Positions 45,376-54,230 of a DNA stretch of 64,000 nt are shown in pieces (the stretch's first letter is position 1; the number at the start of each line of letters is the position of its first letter). Source of the DNA: Vreelandella sp042466685. GTDB taxonomy: Bacteria > Pseudomonadota > Gammaproteobacteria > Pseudomonadales > Halomonadaceae. The notes under the pieces were generated by a model. The model saw only the letters and a list, made by a program, of their open reading frames with translations, did not search any database and was not told the DNA's origin. The position numbers and the translations under genes are program-made. The stretch covers positions 1,178,001 to 1,242,000 of the forward strand of contig NZ_CP170448.1 in the NCBI RefSeq assembly GCF_042466685.1. Reading direction: 5' to 3'.

Positions 45376-46437
45376 ATGACCCCTGATCAAACATTTGCCC
45401 GCTGGGTGAAAATAGCCCTTGCTGCCTTTGTACTGCTTTTTATCTATTTTCTGGTGGCCGATAGCTTTATGCCCATGACCCCCGAATCGCGGGTGATGCG
45501 GCCGGTAACGCGTATAGCGCCCGAACTGAGTGGCCCAGTGAGCGAGGTGTTGGTGCGTGATCACCAACATGTGGCTAAAGGTGATGTGCTGTTTCAGATC
45601 GACCCGACGCCGTTTCGTTTAGCCGTTGAGCAGGCGCAACTTAATCGCGAACAGGCCGAGCGAGAGAATGCCCAGTTGGAAGCGGAGCTTACCTCTGCCC
45701 AAGCGGAGCTGGCATCCGCTGAAGCGACGGCAGCCGAACGTCGGGGCGAGCTACGTCGTGCCGAAACCCTGGTGGCGCAGCAGAGCGTATCGCGCCAACA
45801 ATATGAGCAGCAGGTGGCTGCTGAGCGTACCGCACAGGCCAGTGTGGCGGCAGCCAGGGCTAAAATAGTCAGCCTGGAAGTGCAATTGGGCGATGCCGGC
45901 GAAACGAACCTGCGTTTGCGCCAAGCGGAAAACGCGCTCTCCCAAGCGCAGTTGGATCTTGCCCATACTCAGGTGCGCGCCGCACAAGCCGGGAGTGTTT
46001 CCAACCTGCAGCTAGAGGTTGGTGACTATGTTCAGGCGGGACAGCCCGCGGTAGCGGTAGTGGCGGATGCGGTCGATATCATTGCCGATTTTCGTGAAAA
46101 GAGTTTGCGCCATGTGGCGCCCGGCGATGCAGCAAAAATAGTGTTTGATGCCTGGCCCGGCCATGTATTTGATGCCCAAGTTCTCGCCATGGATGCCGGT
46201 GTCCGCGAAGGGCAGTTGGCTGCCGATGGGCAACTGGCCGATATTCCCACCACTGATCGTTGGGTGCGCGATGCCCAGCGTATGCGCGTACACCTGGCGC
46301 TCACTCAGCCAATCGCGAACTTATTACCCAGCGGCGCCCGTGCCACGGTTCAGCTTCAGCCCGGTGATACTGTCCTGGCCAAGCCTTTTGTATGGTTACA
46401 GGCACATCTCATTAGCTGGCTGCACTATGTGTATTAA
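45376..46437 (+). CDS. HlyD-family periplasmic adaptor of an efflux pump (AaeA/EmrA-like)
   Basis: The protein has 353 aa. One N-terminal membrane helix (VKIALAAFVLLFIYFLVAD) is followed by a lipoyl-like half (IAPELSGPVSEVLVRDHQHVAKGDVLF, split), a coiled-coil hairpin (about 85-195) and a second lipoyl half (AGSVSNLQLEVGDYVQAGQP), then a beta barrel. Such adaptors connect an inner-membrane pump to an outer-membrane channel. The next gene overlaps by 11 bases and encodes a DUF2955 permease. The pair resembles aaeAB-type aromatic-acid exporters. No outer-membrane channel is nearby. Confidence 0.87.
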   Translation: MTPDQTFARWVKIALAAFVLLFIYFLVADSFMPMTPESRVMRPVTRIAPELSGPVSEVLVRDHQHVAKGDVLFQIDPTPFRLAVEQAQLNREQAERENAQLEAELTSAQAELASAEATAAERRGELRRAETLVAQQSVSRQQYEQQVAAERTAQASVAAARAKIVSLEVQLGDAGETNLRLRQAENALSQAQLDLAHTQVRAAQAGSVSNLQLEVGDYVQAGQPAVAVVADAVDIIADFREKSLRHVAPGDAAKIVFDAWPGHVFDAQVLAMDAGVREGQLAADGQLADIPTTDRWVRDAQRMRVHLALTQPIANLLPSGARATVQLQPGDTVLAKPFVWLQAHLISWLHYVY

Positions 46438-47536
46438 AAAAAGATTGGCGTGTATTAAAAAAAGATTGGCCAGATCGCGATCCCCTAGCATGGCGGCCAC
46501 CAGGCGCAAGCCCGAACTCTCAAAGAATGGCTTGCGTCAGTGCCTTAGAGTGGCCGGGGGCGGTACGCTGGGGTTTATAGTTAGCCAACTGATGGGCTGG
46601 AACTACGGTGTATTTTTTACCGTTTTCCCGATGTTTTTACTGGGTATGGTGCCGGTACTCAATGGGCATATCATTCGTCAGTTTTTAGCCAATGTATCGA
46701 TCAACGTGCTCGAAGTCAGCCTGGTGGTGGGGTTACTCAAACATATGCCGGTAGTGATGACCCTGGTGGTGCTGGGCATCTTTCTGTTTCGCTTTAATCT
46801 GATGGCGAAAGGGCCGCTGTTTCTGTTTGGCGCCAATGGCGTGCTGACACTCAGTATTCTGCTGCACTTCGCCAGCTACCCTAATGTGGACTTGAGCGAT
46901 TTACTGGCCAGTAACCTGGTTGCCAGTGGTTTAGCAGTGTTTATTGCCATGCTGATGCATACGCTGTTTCCCGATGTAGAAGCCCGTCAGCCACCACCGA
47001 GGGCCACCAAGACATCTTCGCAAATTCGCCATGAAACCCTTATTGGAGGATTAACCGCCACGCTCTCGTTTGTGGTGTTTCAGGTGTTCGACTTGCAAGG
47101 GTCGCTTTCTGCGCAGATGGCCACCATTTTGGTGCTGTTTACGCTGGGCTACTCTGGAGCGAAAGTATCCGCCGCCAAACGCGCCGTAGGAACGCTACTG
47201 GGGTGCAATTTGGCGCTGCTCATGCAGTTGCTGCTATATACCCAGAGCCACCATTTTTTGCTGGTGGTGTTGCTCTACTGGCTGGGGTTAATGCTTTTCG
47301 CTCGGGAGCATATTCATGAAGGGGGAGGTTCGGGGATCGGCTTTGGTGGGCTGACCACCCTGGGGATTCTGTTTGGCCAGTCACTAGGCCCGCAGCAGGA
47401 TCTGGTGTACAGCGCGCTCTATCGGTTCTCGTCAATGAGTGTTGCACTGACCCTCACACTGCTGACCATGGCTTGCTTACACGTTGTGTTAAACCGTTGG
47501 ACACCAACGCGTTTACCCGCAAGCAACCGGCCATAA
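46427..47536 (+). CDS. DUF2955 (FUSC/AaeB-like) membrane protein
   Basis: The protein has 369 aa from the ATG at 46427, though a later ATG at 46490 is equally weakly supported. Two blocks of membrane helices (about 45-175 and 205-350) are separated by a short cytoplasmic linker (ARQPPPRATKTSSQIRHE), a layout shared with fusaric-acid-resistance type permeases. The adaptor gene upstream overlaps it. The first 14 codons hold a 7-codon tandem duplication (CIKKRLA twice). It probably exports aromatic or phenolic compounds; the substrate is not known. Confidence 0.8.
   Translation: MCIKKRLACIKKRLARSRSPSMAATRRKPELSKNGLRQCLRVAGGGTLGFIVSQLMGWNYGVFFTVFPMFLLGMVPVLNGHIIRQFLANVSINVLEVSLVVGLLKHMPVVMTLVVLGIFLFRFNLMAKGPLFLFGANGVLTLSILLHFASYPNVDLSDLLASNLVASGLAVFIAMLMHTLFPDVEARQPPPRATKTSSQIRHETLIGGLTATLSFVVFQVFDLQGSLSAQMATILVLFTLGYSGAKVSAAKRAVGTLLGCNLALLMQLLLYTQSHHFLLVVLLYWLGLMLFAREHIHEGGGSGIGFGGLTTLGILFGQSLGPQQDLVYSALYRFSSMSVALTLTLLTMACLHVVLNRWTPTRLPASNRP
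46430..46470. repeat. 21-nt in-frame tandem duplication at the adaptor/permease junction
   Basis: The 20 bases 46430-46449 recur exactly at 46451-46470, a period of 21 nt. It adds seven codons to the permease N-terminus. Because each copy holds a TAA in the adaptor frame, the first copy supplies the adaptor stop. Confidence 0.85.
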
Positions 47537-47673
47537 AAATCCTGACATCAATAAATCAGCGCAACTTTTTTAATACAGGCTACTCTGATGAGTGTGCCGA
47601 CATGTGATTAGCCGTGCTATTGGCACCTTTCTCATACGGCACTTTCCCTACTAACGGATTAGAGGTGTTCGTC

Positions 47674-47859
47674 ATGGCAACTGGTAAAGAAGATAAAGCG
47701 AAAGGAACGGCCAATAAAGCAGCAGGCAAAGTGAAAGAAGCCGCGGGCAAGGCAACGGGTAGCAGCAAAACAGAAGCCAAAGGTAAGGCCCAGCAGGCGA
47801 AAGGCGAACTGCAAAAAGGCAAAGGCGATGCCAAGGAGAGCCAGAAAAAACAGCGCTAG
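47674..47859 (+). CDS. Lysine-rich CsbD-like stress protein
   Basis: The protein has 61 aa from the ATG at 47674, with AGAGGTG upstream; a longer frame from 47614 lacks a ribosome binding site. The sequence is almost only Lys, Ala, Gly, Glu and Gln, with KAKGTANKAAGKVKEAAGKA as the CsbD-like repeat. It is likely disordered. It belongs with the general-stress CsbD group, like the gene at 7785. A perfect hairpin with a TTCG tetraloop follows, so it is transcribed alone. Confidence 0.78.
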   Translation: MATGKEDKAKGTANKAAGKVKEAAGKATGSSKTEAKGKAQQAKGELQKGKGDAKESQKKQR

Positions 47860-47872
47860 TTATATAATCCTG

Positions 47873-47908
47873 ACACCAACAGGGGGCTTCGGCCCCCTGT
47901 TGGTGTTT
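47873..47908 (+). terminator. Strong terminator after the CsbD-like gene
   Basis: A perfect 15-bp stem (47873-47887 with 47892-47906), TTCG loop, then T residues. It lies before a convergent pseudogene. Confidence 0.9.
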
Positions 47909-47968
47909 ATGCGGCCTGGAAACTTCCGTCTCCCATTTTCTGTTTGGGAATAGCCTAGAGAAGTTTGC

Positions 47969-48681
47969 TTAGTCGTGACCCAGTAGCTTCCACCACTCGC
48001 CTAGCCTTAGGTAGCCCGAGCCAAAAGTGACAGGCGATGTGCCCGTGGCATAGTGAGTTAAGGTCATCATGATGGAGGAAGTGGCGGCCATAATAAGCAT
48101 GAACGGCATGGGCGGTGCGCCGAGCGTTAACCCAACGGTCAGAAAAACCGCCATCATGGCTGTGATATACGCGGTGGTGCTGGCAAAGAAGTAGTGGGTG
48201 TAGAGGAAGGTCAGCACCAGCAGCGCAGATGCTTCCATCCAGGCGATGCCCATCATAGTGATCCAGTTCTGTATGTTAGTGGAGAACCAATCGATCAAGC
48301 CGGTCTGGTTGAGCTGGGTTGCCATCATGATTAAAGCGCCGAACCAGAGTAGGGTATCCCAGGCGTTCTTTTCCGCCAGCACATCATCCCAGATTAATAC
48401 GCCGCTCAGCAGCAGTATCGATTGCCCAATAAACGTCGACGTTGTGGTGTTAAGGGTGACCGAGTCTCCCAAAAATAGTGCTGGGATATCCGCCCTTAGT
48501 AGTAATAGCACCAAGAAGGCAAACAGCATAATGCCTTCGTCCCGGCTGATCTTACCCATTTCGGCAAGTTTATCCAGCGTCATCTGTGTGGCATGGGTGT
48601 CTGTTTAATGTCCGGCGGATAAAGCAGGTAAAGAGTATAGGGCATAGCCAGGATGGCGACCAAACCTGGGAGTAGCTCCAT
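47969..48681 (-). pseudogene. Truncated and frameshifted DASS-family anion:sodium symporter
   Basis: The open part 48583-47969 (204 aa) is the C-terminal half of a divalent anion:Na+ symporter (GQSILLLSGVLIWDD, GTSPVTFGSGYLRLGEWW, split). Upstream on the minus strand the coding signal continues in another frame as LPGLVAILAMPYTLYLLYPPDIKQTP (split), a typical DASS middle segment. One base is missing in the C run at 48595-48597, which shifts the frame. The N-terminal half of the family is absent: only AT-rich arc-operon promoter DNA follows. The gene is therefore broken by truncation plus a frameshift. Confidence 0.8.
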
Positions 48682-48717
48682 GAGATAAGTAATAGTGCCG
48701 TGCTCGCGACTAGAACT

Positions 48718-49067
48718 CAAAGAACAAAGAAGTGTATTTTTTTCTATTTTAGCCTAAATCTAGGAGGCGCTCGATAATTTGCTCTATGTCAAGATTGGCT
48801 CAATGGAAAGAACTTTTGAATGAATGCCCTTTTATATGGGTGGTTGGGTATCTCTCAAGATAAATACTTTATTGGAAATGTTTTTAAATATTTGTTTTTT
48901 TGATAATTTTTTATTTATTTTTTGTTTCTTGATGTTTGTCAACTTTTTATAATGAAGCAGGGCTATAGTTGATAAGTAAAAGACTAATGTTGATTGGTTT
49001 GTGTCGTGGTCATAGCTTTTTTAACCCGTAAAAAAGCAGGGGACGATAACTTATAGGGGAGAGGGCA
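48718..49067 (+). other. AT-rich region before the arc operon
   Basis: 350 bp without a gene. The left part may still hold decayed remains of the DASS pseudogene. The right part is the arc promoter region, with the ANR/FNR-like box and -10 described separately, and a 90-bp leader before the transporter gene. The section 48880-48950 is extremely T-rich. Confidence 0.5.
48929..48969 (+). promoter_or_regulatory. ANR/FNR-type box and -10 of the arc operon
   Basis: TTGAT-GTTT-GTCAA (48929-48942) matches the FNR/ANR consensus TTGAT-N4-ATCAA at 9 of 10 fixed positions. TATAGT (48964-48969) follows after 21 bp, which puts the box near -41, the class II activator position. A second possible -10, TATAAT (48948-48953), lies closer. 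In Pseudomonas aeruginosa, ANR activates arcDABC under oxygen limitation. Confidence 0.65.
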
Positions 49068-50507
49068 ATGGATAACATACCAACGAATGGTAATAAGAAA
49101 GTGAAAAGCTTTCGTTTTCCAACGGCTTTTACCATTTTATTTAGCCTGACAATCTTGGCTGCAATGCTGACTTGGTTCGTACCAGCAGGCCAGTATGAGC
49201 GGGAATTTGATGAATCGCTGGGGCGCGAAGTTACCGTTGTGGGTAGCTATCAGCAGGTGGAACCTAATCCACAAAATGCCTGGGATGTGTTAATGGCCCC
49301 AATTGCAGGGCTTTACGACCCTGAGAGCAATACGGCTAATGCAATCGATGTGGCGCTTTTCGTGCTCATTATTGGTGGCTTTATTGGGGTTGTGACGGCA
49401 ACCGGTGCGATTGATGCGGGAATCGGGAGAGCCATGACACGCATGGCGGGGCATGAAAAATGGATCATTCCGTTGCTAATGGGGCTGTTCGCCCTGGGGG
49501 GCAGCACCTATGGAATGGCCGAGGAGACACTGGCTTTCTACATGCTGCTAATTCCTATCATCATCGCTGCTGGCTATGACTCAGTAACGGCCGTTGCCAT
49601 TATTCTGCTGGGGGCGGGAGTAGGTGTGTTGGGCTCGACAGTCAATGCATTCGCTACGGTTATCGCATCCGATGCTGCAGGCATCCCCTTCACCGATGGC
49701 CTTGTTCTAAGGCTAGTGATACTGACGCTGTGCTTCGTGGCCACTGTTCTGTATGTGATGCGTTATGCGGCGAGTGTTCGCCGTAATCCCAAAGCCTCAA
49801 TTGTTAGTGATCAGTATGAAGCGGATCGTGAGTACTTTCTAAGCCAGCGCGACGCGGAAACATTGCCGTTTACGCGTACCCGTAAGCTAGTGCTCATTCT
49901 ATTCGCTTGCACCTTCCTCATTATGGTGTGGGGTGTACTGGCGCAAGATTGGTGGATGGGAGAAATGACGGCACTCTTCCTGGCATCCAGCCTGGTAGTT
50001 GGCGTCGTGTCCCGCCTGGGTGAAGTACGTTTTGTCGAATCGTTTGTCGGTGGTGCCAAAGAGCTGCTGGGGGTCGCGCTTATCATCGGCCTGGCCAGGG
50101 GGATTGTGGTCATCATGGATGCTGGCTTAGTCACCGATACGCTTTTGCACTGGTCTGAAGAGCGTGTGAGCGGCCTCTCCAGTGTTGCCTTCATCAATGT
50201 GATGTATTGGTTGCAAGTGATGATGTCGTTTTTTGTTCCCTCCTCATCAGGCCTAGCGGTAATGAGTATGCCTGTTTTAGCACCTATGGCGGACTTCGCT
50301 GGGGTAGGACGAGATTTGGTAGTGACCGCTTATCAGTCGGCGAATGGATTAGTGAATCTGATCAATCCAACCTTTGCCGTGGTAATGGGGGCGCTTGCAA
50401 TAGGACGTGTGCCCTATGAGCGTTGGCTGCGATTCATGTGGCCGCTGCTGTTGATTCTGACAGTGATCATTCTGGTGTGTTTGAGTCTGGCAGCTCTGCT
50501 GGGCTGA
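49068..50507 (+). CDS. YfcC/DcuC-type transporter in the arginine deiminase operon (ArcD role)
   Basis: The protein has 479 aa with about 12 membrane helices. DcuC-superfamily YfcC features are FPTAFTILFSLTILAAMLTWFVPAGQY (split), GGSTYGMAEETLAFYMLLIP and SSSGLAVMSMPVLAPM. The gene heads the arcABC row, so arginine import coupled to ornithine export is the likely job. Pseudomonas ArcD is an unrelated APC-type protein; here the role seems filled by a different family. AGGGGAGAGGGC precedes the start. Substrate is inferred from context. Confidence 0.83.
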   Translation: MDNIPTNGNKKVKSFRFPTAFTILFSLTILAAMLTWFVPAGQYEREFDESLGREVTVVGSYQQVEPNPQNAWDVLMAPIAGLYDPESNTANAIDVALFVLIIGGFIGVVTATGAIDAGIGRAMTRMAGHEKWIIPLLMGLFALGGSTYGMAEETLAFYMLLIPIIIAAGYDSVTAVAIILLGAGVGVLGSTVNAFATVIASDAAGIPFTDGLVLRLVILTLCFVATVLYVMRYAASVRRNPKASIVSDQYEADREYFLSQRDAETLPFTRTRKLVLILFACTFLIMVWGVLAQDWWMGEMTALFLASSLVVGVVSRLGEVRFVESFVGGAKELLGVALIIGLARGIVVIMDAGLVTDTLLHWSEERVSGLSSVAFINVMYWLQVMMSFFVPSSSGLAVMSMPVLAPMADFAGVGRDLVVTAYQSANGLVNLINPTFAVVMGALAIGRVPYERWLRFMWPLLLILTVIILVCLSLAALLG

Positions 50508-50528
50508 AAGGCTCTCAATGTTGGCCGT

Positions 50529-50603
50529 GGCCACAAGCTGCTAAGTCGCAAATGACTAGGCCACAAATTACTGGGCTACAAGTTACCGGGCCACAAGCTT
50601 AAC
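50529..50603. repeat. Five degenerate 15-nt tandem repeats between the transporter gene and arcA
   Basis: Units start at 50529, 50544, 50559, 50574 and 50589, consensus about GGCCACAAGTTACTG. The last three are closest; the second matches its neighbour at 10 of 15 positions. They fill most of the transporter-arcA gap and end before the arcA ribosome binding site. Confidence 0.75.
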
Positions 50604-50638
50604 GATACATGCCTACCGGCATGCAAAGGAGAAACGTG

Positions 50639-51895
50639 ATGTCTACCAATACCCGAATGCTAGGTGTCCATTCCGAAGCAGGCAAACTGCATAAAGTAAT
50701 GGTCTGCTCACCTGGGTTGGCTCATCAGCGTCTGACGCCGAGTAATTGTGATGATTTGCTGTTCGACGATGTACTGTGGGTTAGCCAAGCCAAGCGTGAT
50801 CATTTTGATTTTGTGACAAAAATGCGTGAGCGGGGCGTGGAAGTGCTGGAGATGCACAACCTATTGACGGATACGCTGAAGCTTCCCGAAGCTCGCAGTT
50901 GGCTCCTGGATCGTAAGATTACCGCTAATCAGGTGGGTCTAGGGCTACAGGATGAGGTGCGTGCCTGGCTTGATGAGATGGAGCCGCGTCGGCTAGCTGA
51001 ATTTCTTATCGGTGGGGTATCAGGCAGTGATATGGCGGGCTCCGAGGGTGGTGAAATACTTAAGATGTTCCGCGATTACCTGGGCCATTCAAGCTTTATT
51101 CTGCCGCCTTTGCCGAACACTCAGTTCACTCGGGATACCACATGCTGGATCTACGGCGGTGTAACACTGAACCCTATGCATTGGCCAGCTCGGCGTCAGG
51201 AAACGCTGCTTACCACGGCGATCTATAAATTCCATCCTGAGTTTGAAAAGGCCGATTTTAAGGTTTGGTACGGTGATCCTGATGTCGACCATGGCTTAGC
51301 GACTCTGGAGGGTGGAGACGTGATGCCGATAGGCAACGGGGTGGTGCTTATTGGAATGGGCGAGCGCAGCTCCCGTCAGGCCATTGGTCAAGTAGCGCAG
51401 GCGTTATTCTCTGCTGGCGCGGCCAAGCGAATCATTGTTGCAGGTCTGCCTAAATCTCGCTCGGCCATGCATTTGGATACCGTTTTCAGCTTCTGTGACT
51501 ATGATCTGGTGACGATTTTTCCTGACGTCGTGCGCAACATCGTCGCGTTCAGTCTGAGGCCCGATGAGAGCCGCCCAGGCAGTATTGATGTACGCCGAGA
51601 AGAAAGTAGCTTCCTTGATGTGGTGGCAGAGTCTCTTGGATTGCCCGCTTTACGTGTTGTTGAAACAGGTGGCAACAGCTTTGAATCAGAGCGTGAGCAA
51701 TGGGATGACGGCAACAATGTCGTGGCACTGGAGCCCGGTGTTGTCATTGGCTACGACCGCAACACCTACACGAATACCTTGCTACGTAAGGCAGGCGTGG
51801 AAGTGATTACCATCAGCGCCAGCGAATTGGGTCGTGGCCGTGGCGGCGGCCACTGTATGACCTGCCCAATCATTCGTGACCCCATTGATTACTGA
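50639..51895 (+). CDS. arcA: Arginine deiminase
   Basis: The protein has 418 aa from the ATG at 50639, which has AAAGGAGAAACG directly upstream; the frame from 50609 is rejected. Guanidino-group-modifying signatures are NTQFTRDTTCWIYGG (Asp), MHLDTVFSFCD (His and Asp) and the C-terminal GGGHCMTCPI with the nucleophile Cys. It converts arginine to citrulline and ammonia, the first step of fermentative arginine breakdown. It follows the transporter gene, and arcB follows 11 bases on. Confidence 0.95.
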   Translation: MSTNTRMLGVHSEAGKLHKVMVCSPGLAHQRLTPSNCDDLLFDDVLWVSQAKRDHFDFVTKMRERGVEVLEMHNLLTDTLKLPEARSWLLDRKITANQVGLGLQDEVRAWLDEMEPRRLAEFLIGGVSGSDMAGSEGGEILKMFRDYLGHSSFILPPLPNTQFTRDTTCWIYGGVTLNPMHWPARRQETLLTTAIYKFHPEFEKADFKVWYGDPDVDHGLATLEGGDVMPIGNGVVLIGMGERSSRQAIGQVAQALFSAGAAKRIIVAGLPKSRSAMHLDTVFSFCDYDLVTIFPDVVRNIVAFSLRPDESRPGSIDVRREESSFLDVVAESLGLPALRVVETGGNSFESEREQWDDGNNVVALEPGVVIGYDRNTYTNTLLRKAGVEVITISASELGRGRGGGHCMTCPIIRDPIDY

Positions 51896-51906
51896 GAGCA
51901 CCCACC

Positions 51907-52917
51907 ATGGCATTTAACATTCATCACCGTAGCCTGCTAAGCCTAATGCATCACAGCGAGCGAGAGCTTTGCTATCTGCTCGACCTTGCCCGCGACCTCA
52001 AACGCGCCAAGTACTCCGGTACGGAGCAGCAACTTCTCAAGGGGCAGAATATTGCATTGATCTTCGAGAAAACCTCGACCCGTACTCGCTGTGCTTTCGA
52101 AGTGGCCGCCTATGACCAAGGTGCCAACATTACCTTCATTGACCCAGGATCCTCACAGATTGGCCATAAAGAGAGCATGAAGGATACCGCCAGGGTGTTG
52201 GGGCGTATGTATGATGCTATCGAATATCGTGGCTTTAAGCAGGAGGTTGTCGAAGAGCTGGCCAGATATGCCGGGGTACCGGTATACAACGGTCTGACTG
52301 AGGAGTATCACCCGACTCAGATGCTAGCTGATGTGATGACCATGCGGGAAAGCACGGACAAACCACTCCATCAGATTAGCTATGCCTATGTTGGTGATGC
52401 ACATAACAACATGGGAAAGTCGTTGCTGCTCATTGGTGCCAAACTTGGCATGGATGTGCGTATTGCTGCGCCCAAGGCGTTGTGGCCTCACCAAGAGCAC
52501 ATTGATGCCTGTCAGCGCTTCGCTGATGAAAGTGGCGCCACTATTACCTTGACCGAAGACCCAGTAGCGGCAGTTAAAGGTGTCGACTTTATTCACACGG
52601 ATGTTTGGGTCTCAATGGGCGAGCCAGTAGAGGCCTGGGGGGAGCGTATCGAGCAGTTATTGCCTTATCAGGTCAACAGTAAATTGATGCAGCTCTCCGG
52701 TAATCCGCGCGTAAAATTCATGCATTGCTTGCCCGCTTTCCATAATACGGAAACTAAAATCGGCAAGCAGGTTGCCGACCAGTATCCGCACTTGGCAAAT
52801 GGCATCGAAGTGACCGAGGAGGTCTTTGAATCGCCCGCTTGTATTGCATTTGAGCAGGCGGAAAACCGTATGCACACTATCAAAGCGCTGCTTGTTGCCA
52901 CCTTGGGTGGGGTTTGA
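51907..52917 (+). CDS. arcB: Ornithine carbamoyltransferase, catabolic
   Basis: The protein has 336 aa. Carbamoyl-phosphate site FEKTSTRTRCAFEVAA, the ornithine loop with HCLPAFH, and the middle hinge EYHPTQMLADV are all present. The length and the extended C-terminus match catabolic ArcB rather than the shorter anabolic ArgF. It runs in the direction citrulline plus phosphate to ornithine and carbamoyl phosphate. It lies between arcA and arcC in one transcript. Confidence 0.95.
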   Translation: MAFNIHHRSLLSLMHHSERELCYLLDLARDLKRAKYSGTEQQLLKGQNIALIFEKTSTRTRCAFEVAAYDQGANITFIDPGSSQIGHKESMKDTARVLGRMYDAIEYRGFKQEVVEELARYAGVPVYNGLTEEYHPTQMLADVMTMRESTDKPLHQISYAYVGDAHNNMGKSLLLIGAKLGMDVRIAAPKALWPHQEHIDACQRFADESGATITLTEDPVAAVKGVDFIHTDVWVSMGEPVEAWGERIEQLLPYQVNSKLMQLSGNPRVKFMHCLPAFHNTETKIGKQVADQYPHLANGIEVTEEVFESPACIAFEQAENRMHTIKALLVATLGGV

Positions 52918-52962
52918 TCATCTGTGGTTAATTATGCCGTTGGGGATCAAGGAGGACGGTCT

Positions 52963-53892
52963 ATGCGTATCGTTGTTGCACTGGGTGGAAATGCTTTACT
53001 ACGCCGGGGAGAGCCAATGACAGCAGAGGCTCAACGTGGAAATATCAGAATCGCGTGTGAACAAATTGCCAAGATTGCGCCAAATAATGAACTGGTCATC
53101 GCCCATGGCAATGGCCCTCAGGTTGGATTGCTGGCCCTGCAAGGGGCCGCTTACACAGATGTTAGTGTCTATCCTCTGGATGTTTTAGGTGCGGAAACTG
53201 AGGGCATGATCGGCTATATGATCGAGCAGGAGCTTGGCAATCTGCTGCCGTTTGAGGTGCCACTGGCCACCCTGTTAACGCAGGTGGAGGTTGACCTGAA
53301 TGACCCCGCTTTTCAGCACCCTAGTAAGCCCATAGGCCCCGTCTACACAGCAGAGGAAGCCGAACGCCTAGCGAAGGAAAAAGGGTGGAGTATTGCCCCT
53401 GATGGCGATAAATTCCGCCGTGTAGTGGCCAGTCCCCGTCCCAATAGAATTTTTGAGCTTCTCCCAATAAAGTGGTTGTTGGAAAAAGGGGCCATCGTCA
53501 TTTGTGCAGGAGGCGGAGGCATTCCTACCACTTATGATGAACATAATAAGCTGCATGGCGTTGAGGCCATAATCGATAAAGATCTCTGCTCAGCCCTGCT
53601 AGCTGAGCAACTACAGGCAGATTTACTGATCATTGCGACAGATGTTGATGCTGCTTATGTCGACTGGAATGGGCCAAACCACAAAGCAATTGCGAGTGCT
53701 CATCCGGACGTACTCAATGGCATGAAGTTTGAGGCGGGTTCCATGGGGCCAAAAATAGCAGCGGCTTGCAGCTACAGCAGAAATACCGGTAAGGAAGCTG
53801 TTATTGGCTCTTTGTCTGATATCGAAGAAATCCTTCAGGGAGTCGCAGGTACAAGAGTCAGCACTGGCATACAGGGTATTAGCTTTCGTTAG
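52963..53892 (+). CDS. arcC: Carbamate kinase
   Basis: The protein has 309 aa from the ATG at 52963, with AAGGAGGACGGTCT upstream; the longer frame from 52924 is not family-like. Amino-acid-kinase fold motifs are RIVVALGGNALLRRGEP, AHGNGPQVGLL, VICAGGGGIPT and MGPKIAAACSY. It makes ATP from carbamoyl phosphate and ADP, which is the energy yield of the pathway. It is the last gene of the arc operon. No clear hairpin terminator follows. Confidence 0.95.
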   Translation: MRIVVALGGNALLRRGEPMTAEAQRGNIRIACEQIAKIAPNNELVIAHGNGPQVGLLALQGAAYTDVSVYPLDVLGAETEGMIGYMIEQELGNLLPFEVPLATLLTQVEVDLNDPAFQHPSKPIGPVYTAEEAERLAKEKGWSIAPDGDKFRRVVASPRPNRIFELLPIKWLLEKGAIVICAGGGGIPTTYDEHNKLHGVEAIIDKDLCSALLAEQLQADLLIIATDVDAAYVDWNGPNHKAIASAHPDVLNGMKFEAGSMGPKIAAACSYSRNTGKEAVIGSLSDIEEILQGVAGTRVSTGIQGISFR

Positions 53893-54230
53893 TGAGTCTC
53901 TGTGCGGCAATACGTTAATCACCCAGATCGCCTTCGGTTAAATATTCGTCGTGATGTAGCCTGACACGATACCGATGAGGCATACATTAACTAAGTCGAA
54001 GAAGCTGTGTTGTGAGAATTAGTACAAAGCTGCATACGCACGCAGGCTTTCAAACCCATTGGAGTACTTCCGTGCATTAACAACATGAAGAATTCGCTCA
54101 ATGCTGGCGACAGCCAATGTTGCTAGTTAGCTTACCTGGAACAAAGCCAAAAGAGATGTATGGCTGCCGTCGATTGGTACGAGCAATTTGGTGTACAAAA
54201 GGGCACCTGCTTGATGGGGAGTGATTAACT
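53893..54230. other. Gap between arc and rbbA loci, possible decayed coding fragment
   Basis: 338 bp without an intact gene. On the minus strand a short frame ending at 54019 reads ASIERILHVVNARKYSNGFE and continues to a stop, which looks protein-like but I cannot assign it. Stops interrupt it upstream. It may be the end of a lost gene or mobile element. No hairpin terminator for arcC is obvious. Confidence 0.35.

Noticed and set aside
53893..54230. Mobile-element remnant beside arcC
   Set aside because: A protein-like scrap (ILHVVNARKYSNGFE) is visible, but I found no inverted repeats, target duplication or transposase motif, so I do not call an insertion sequence.
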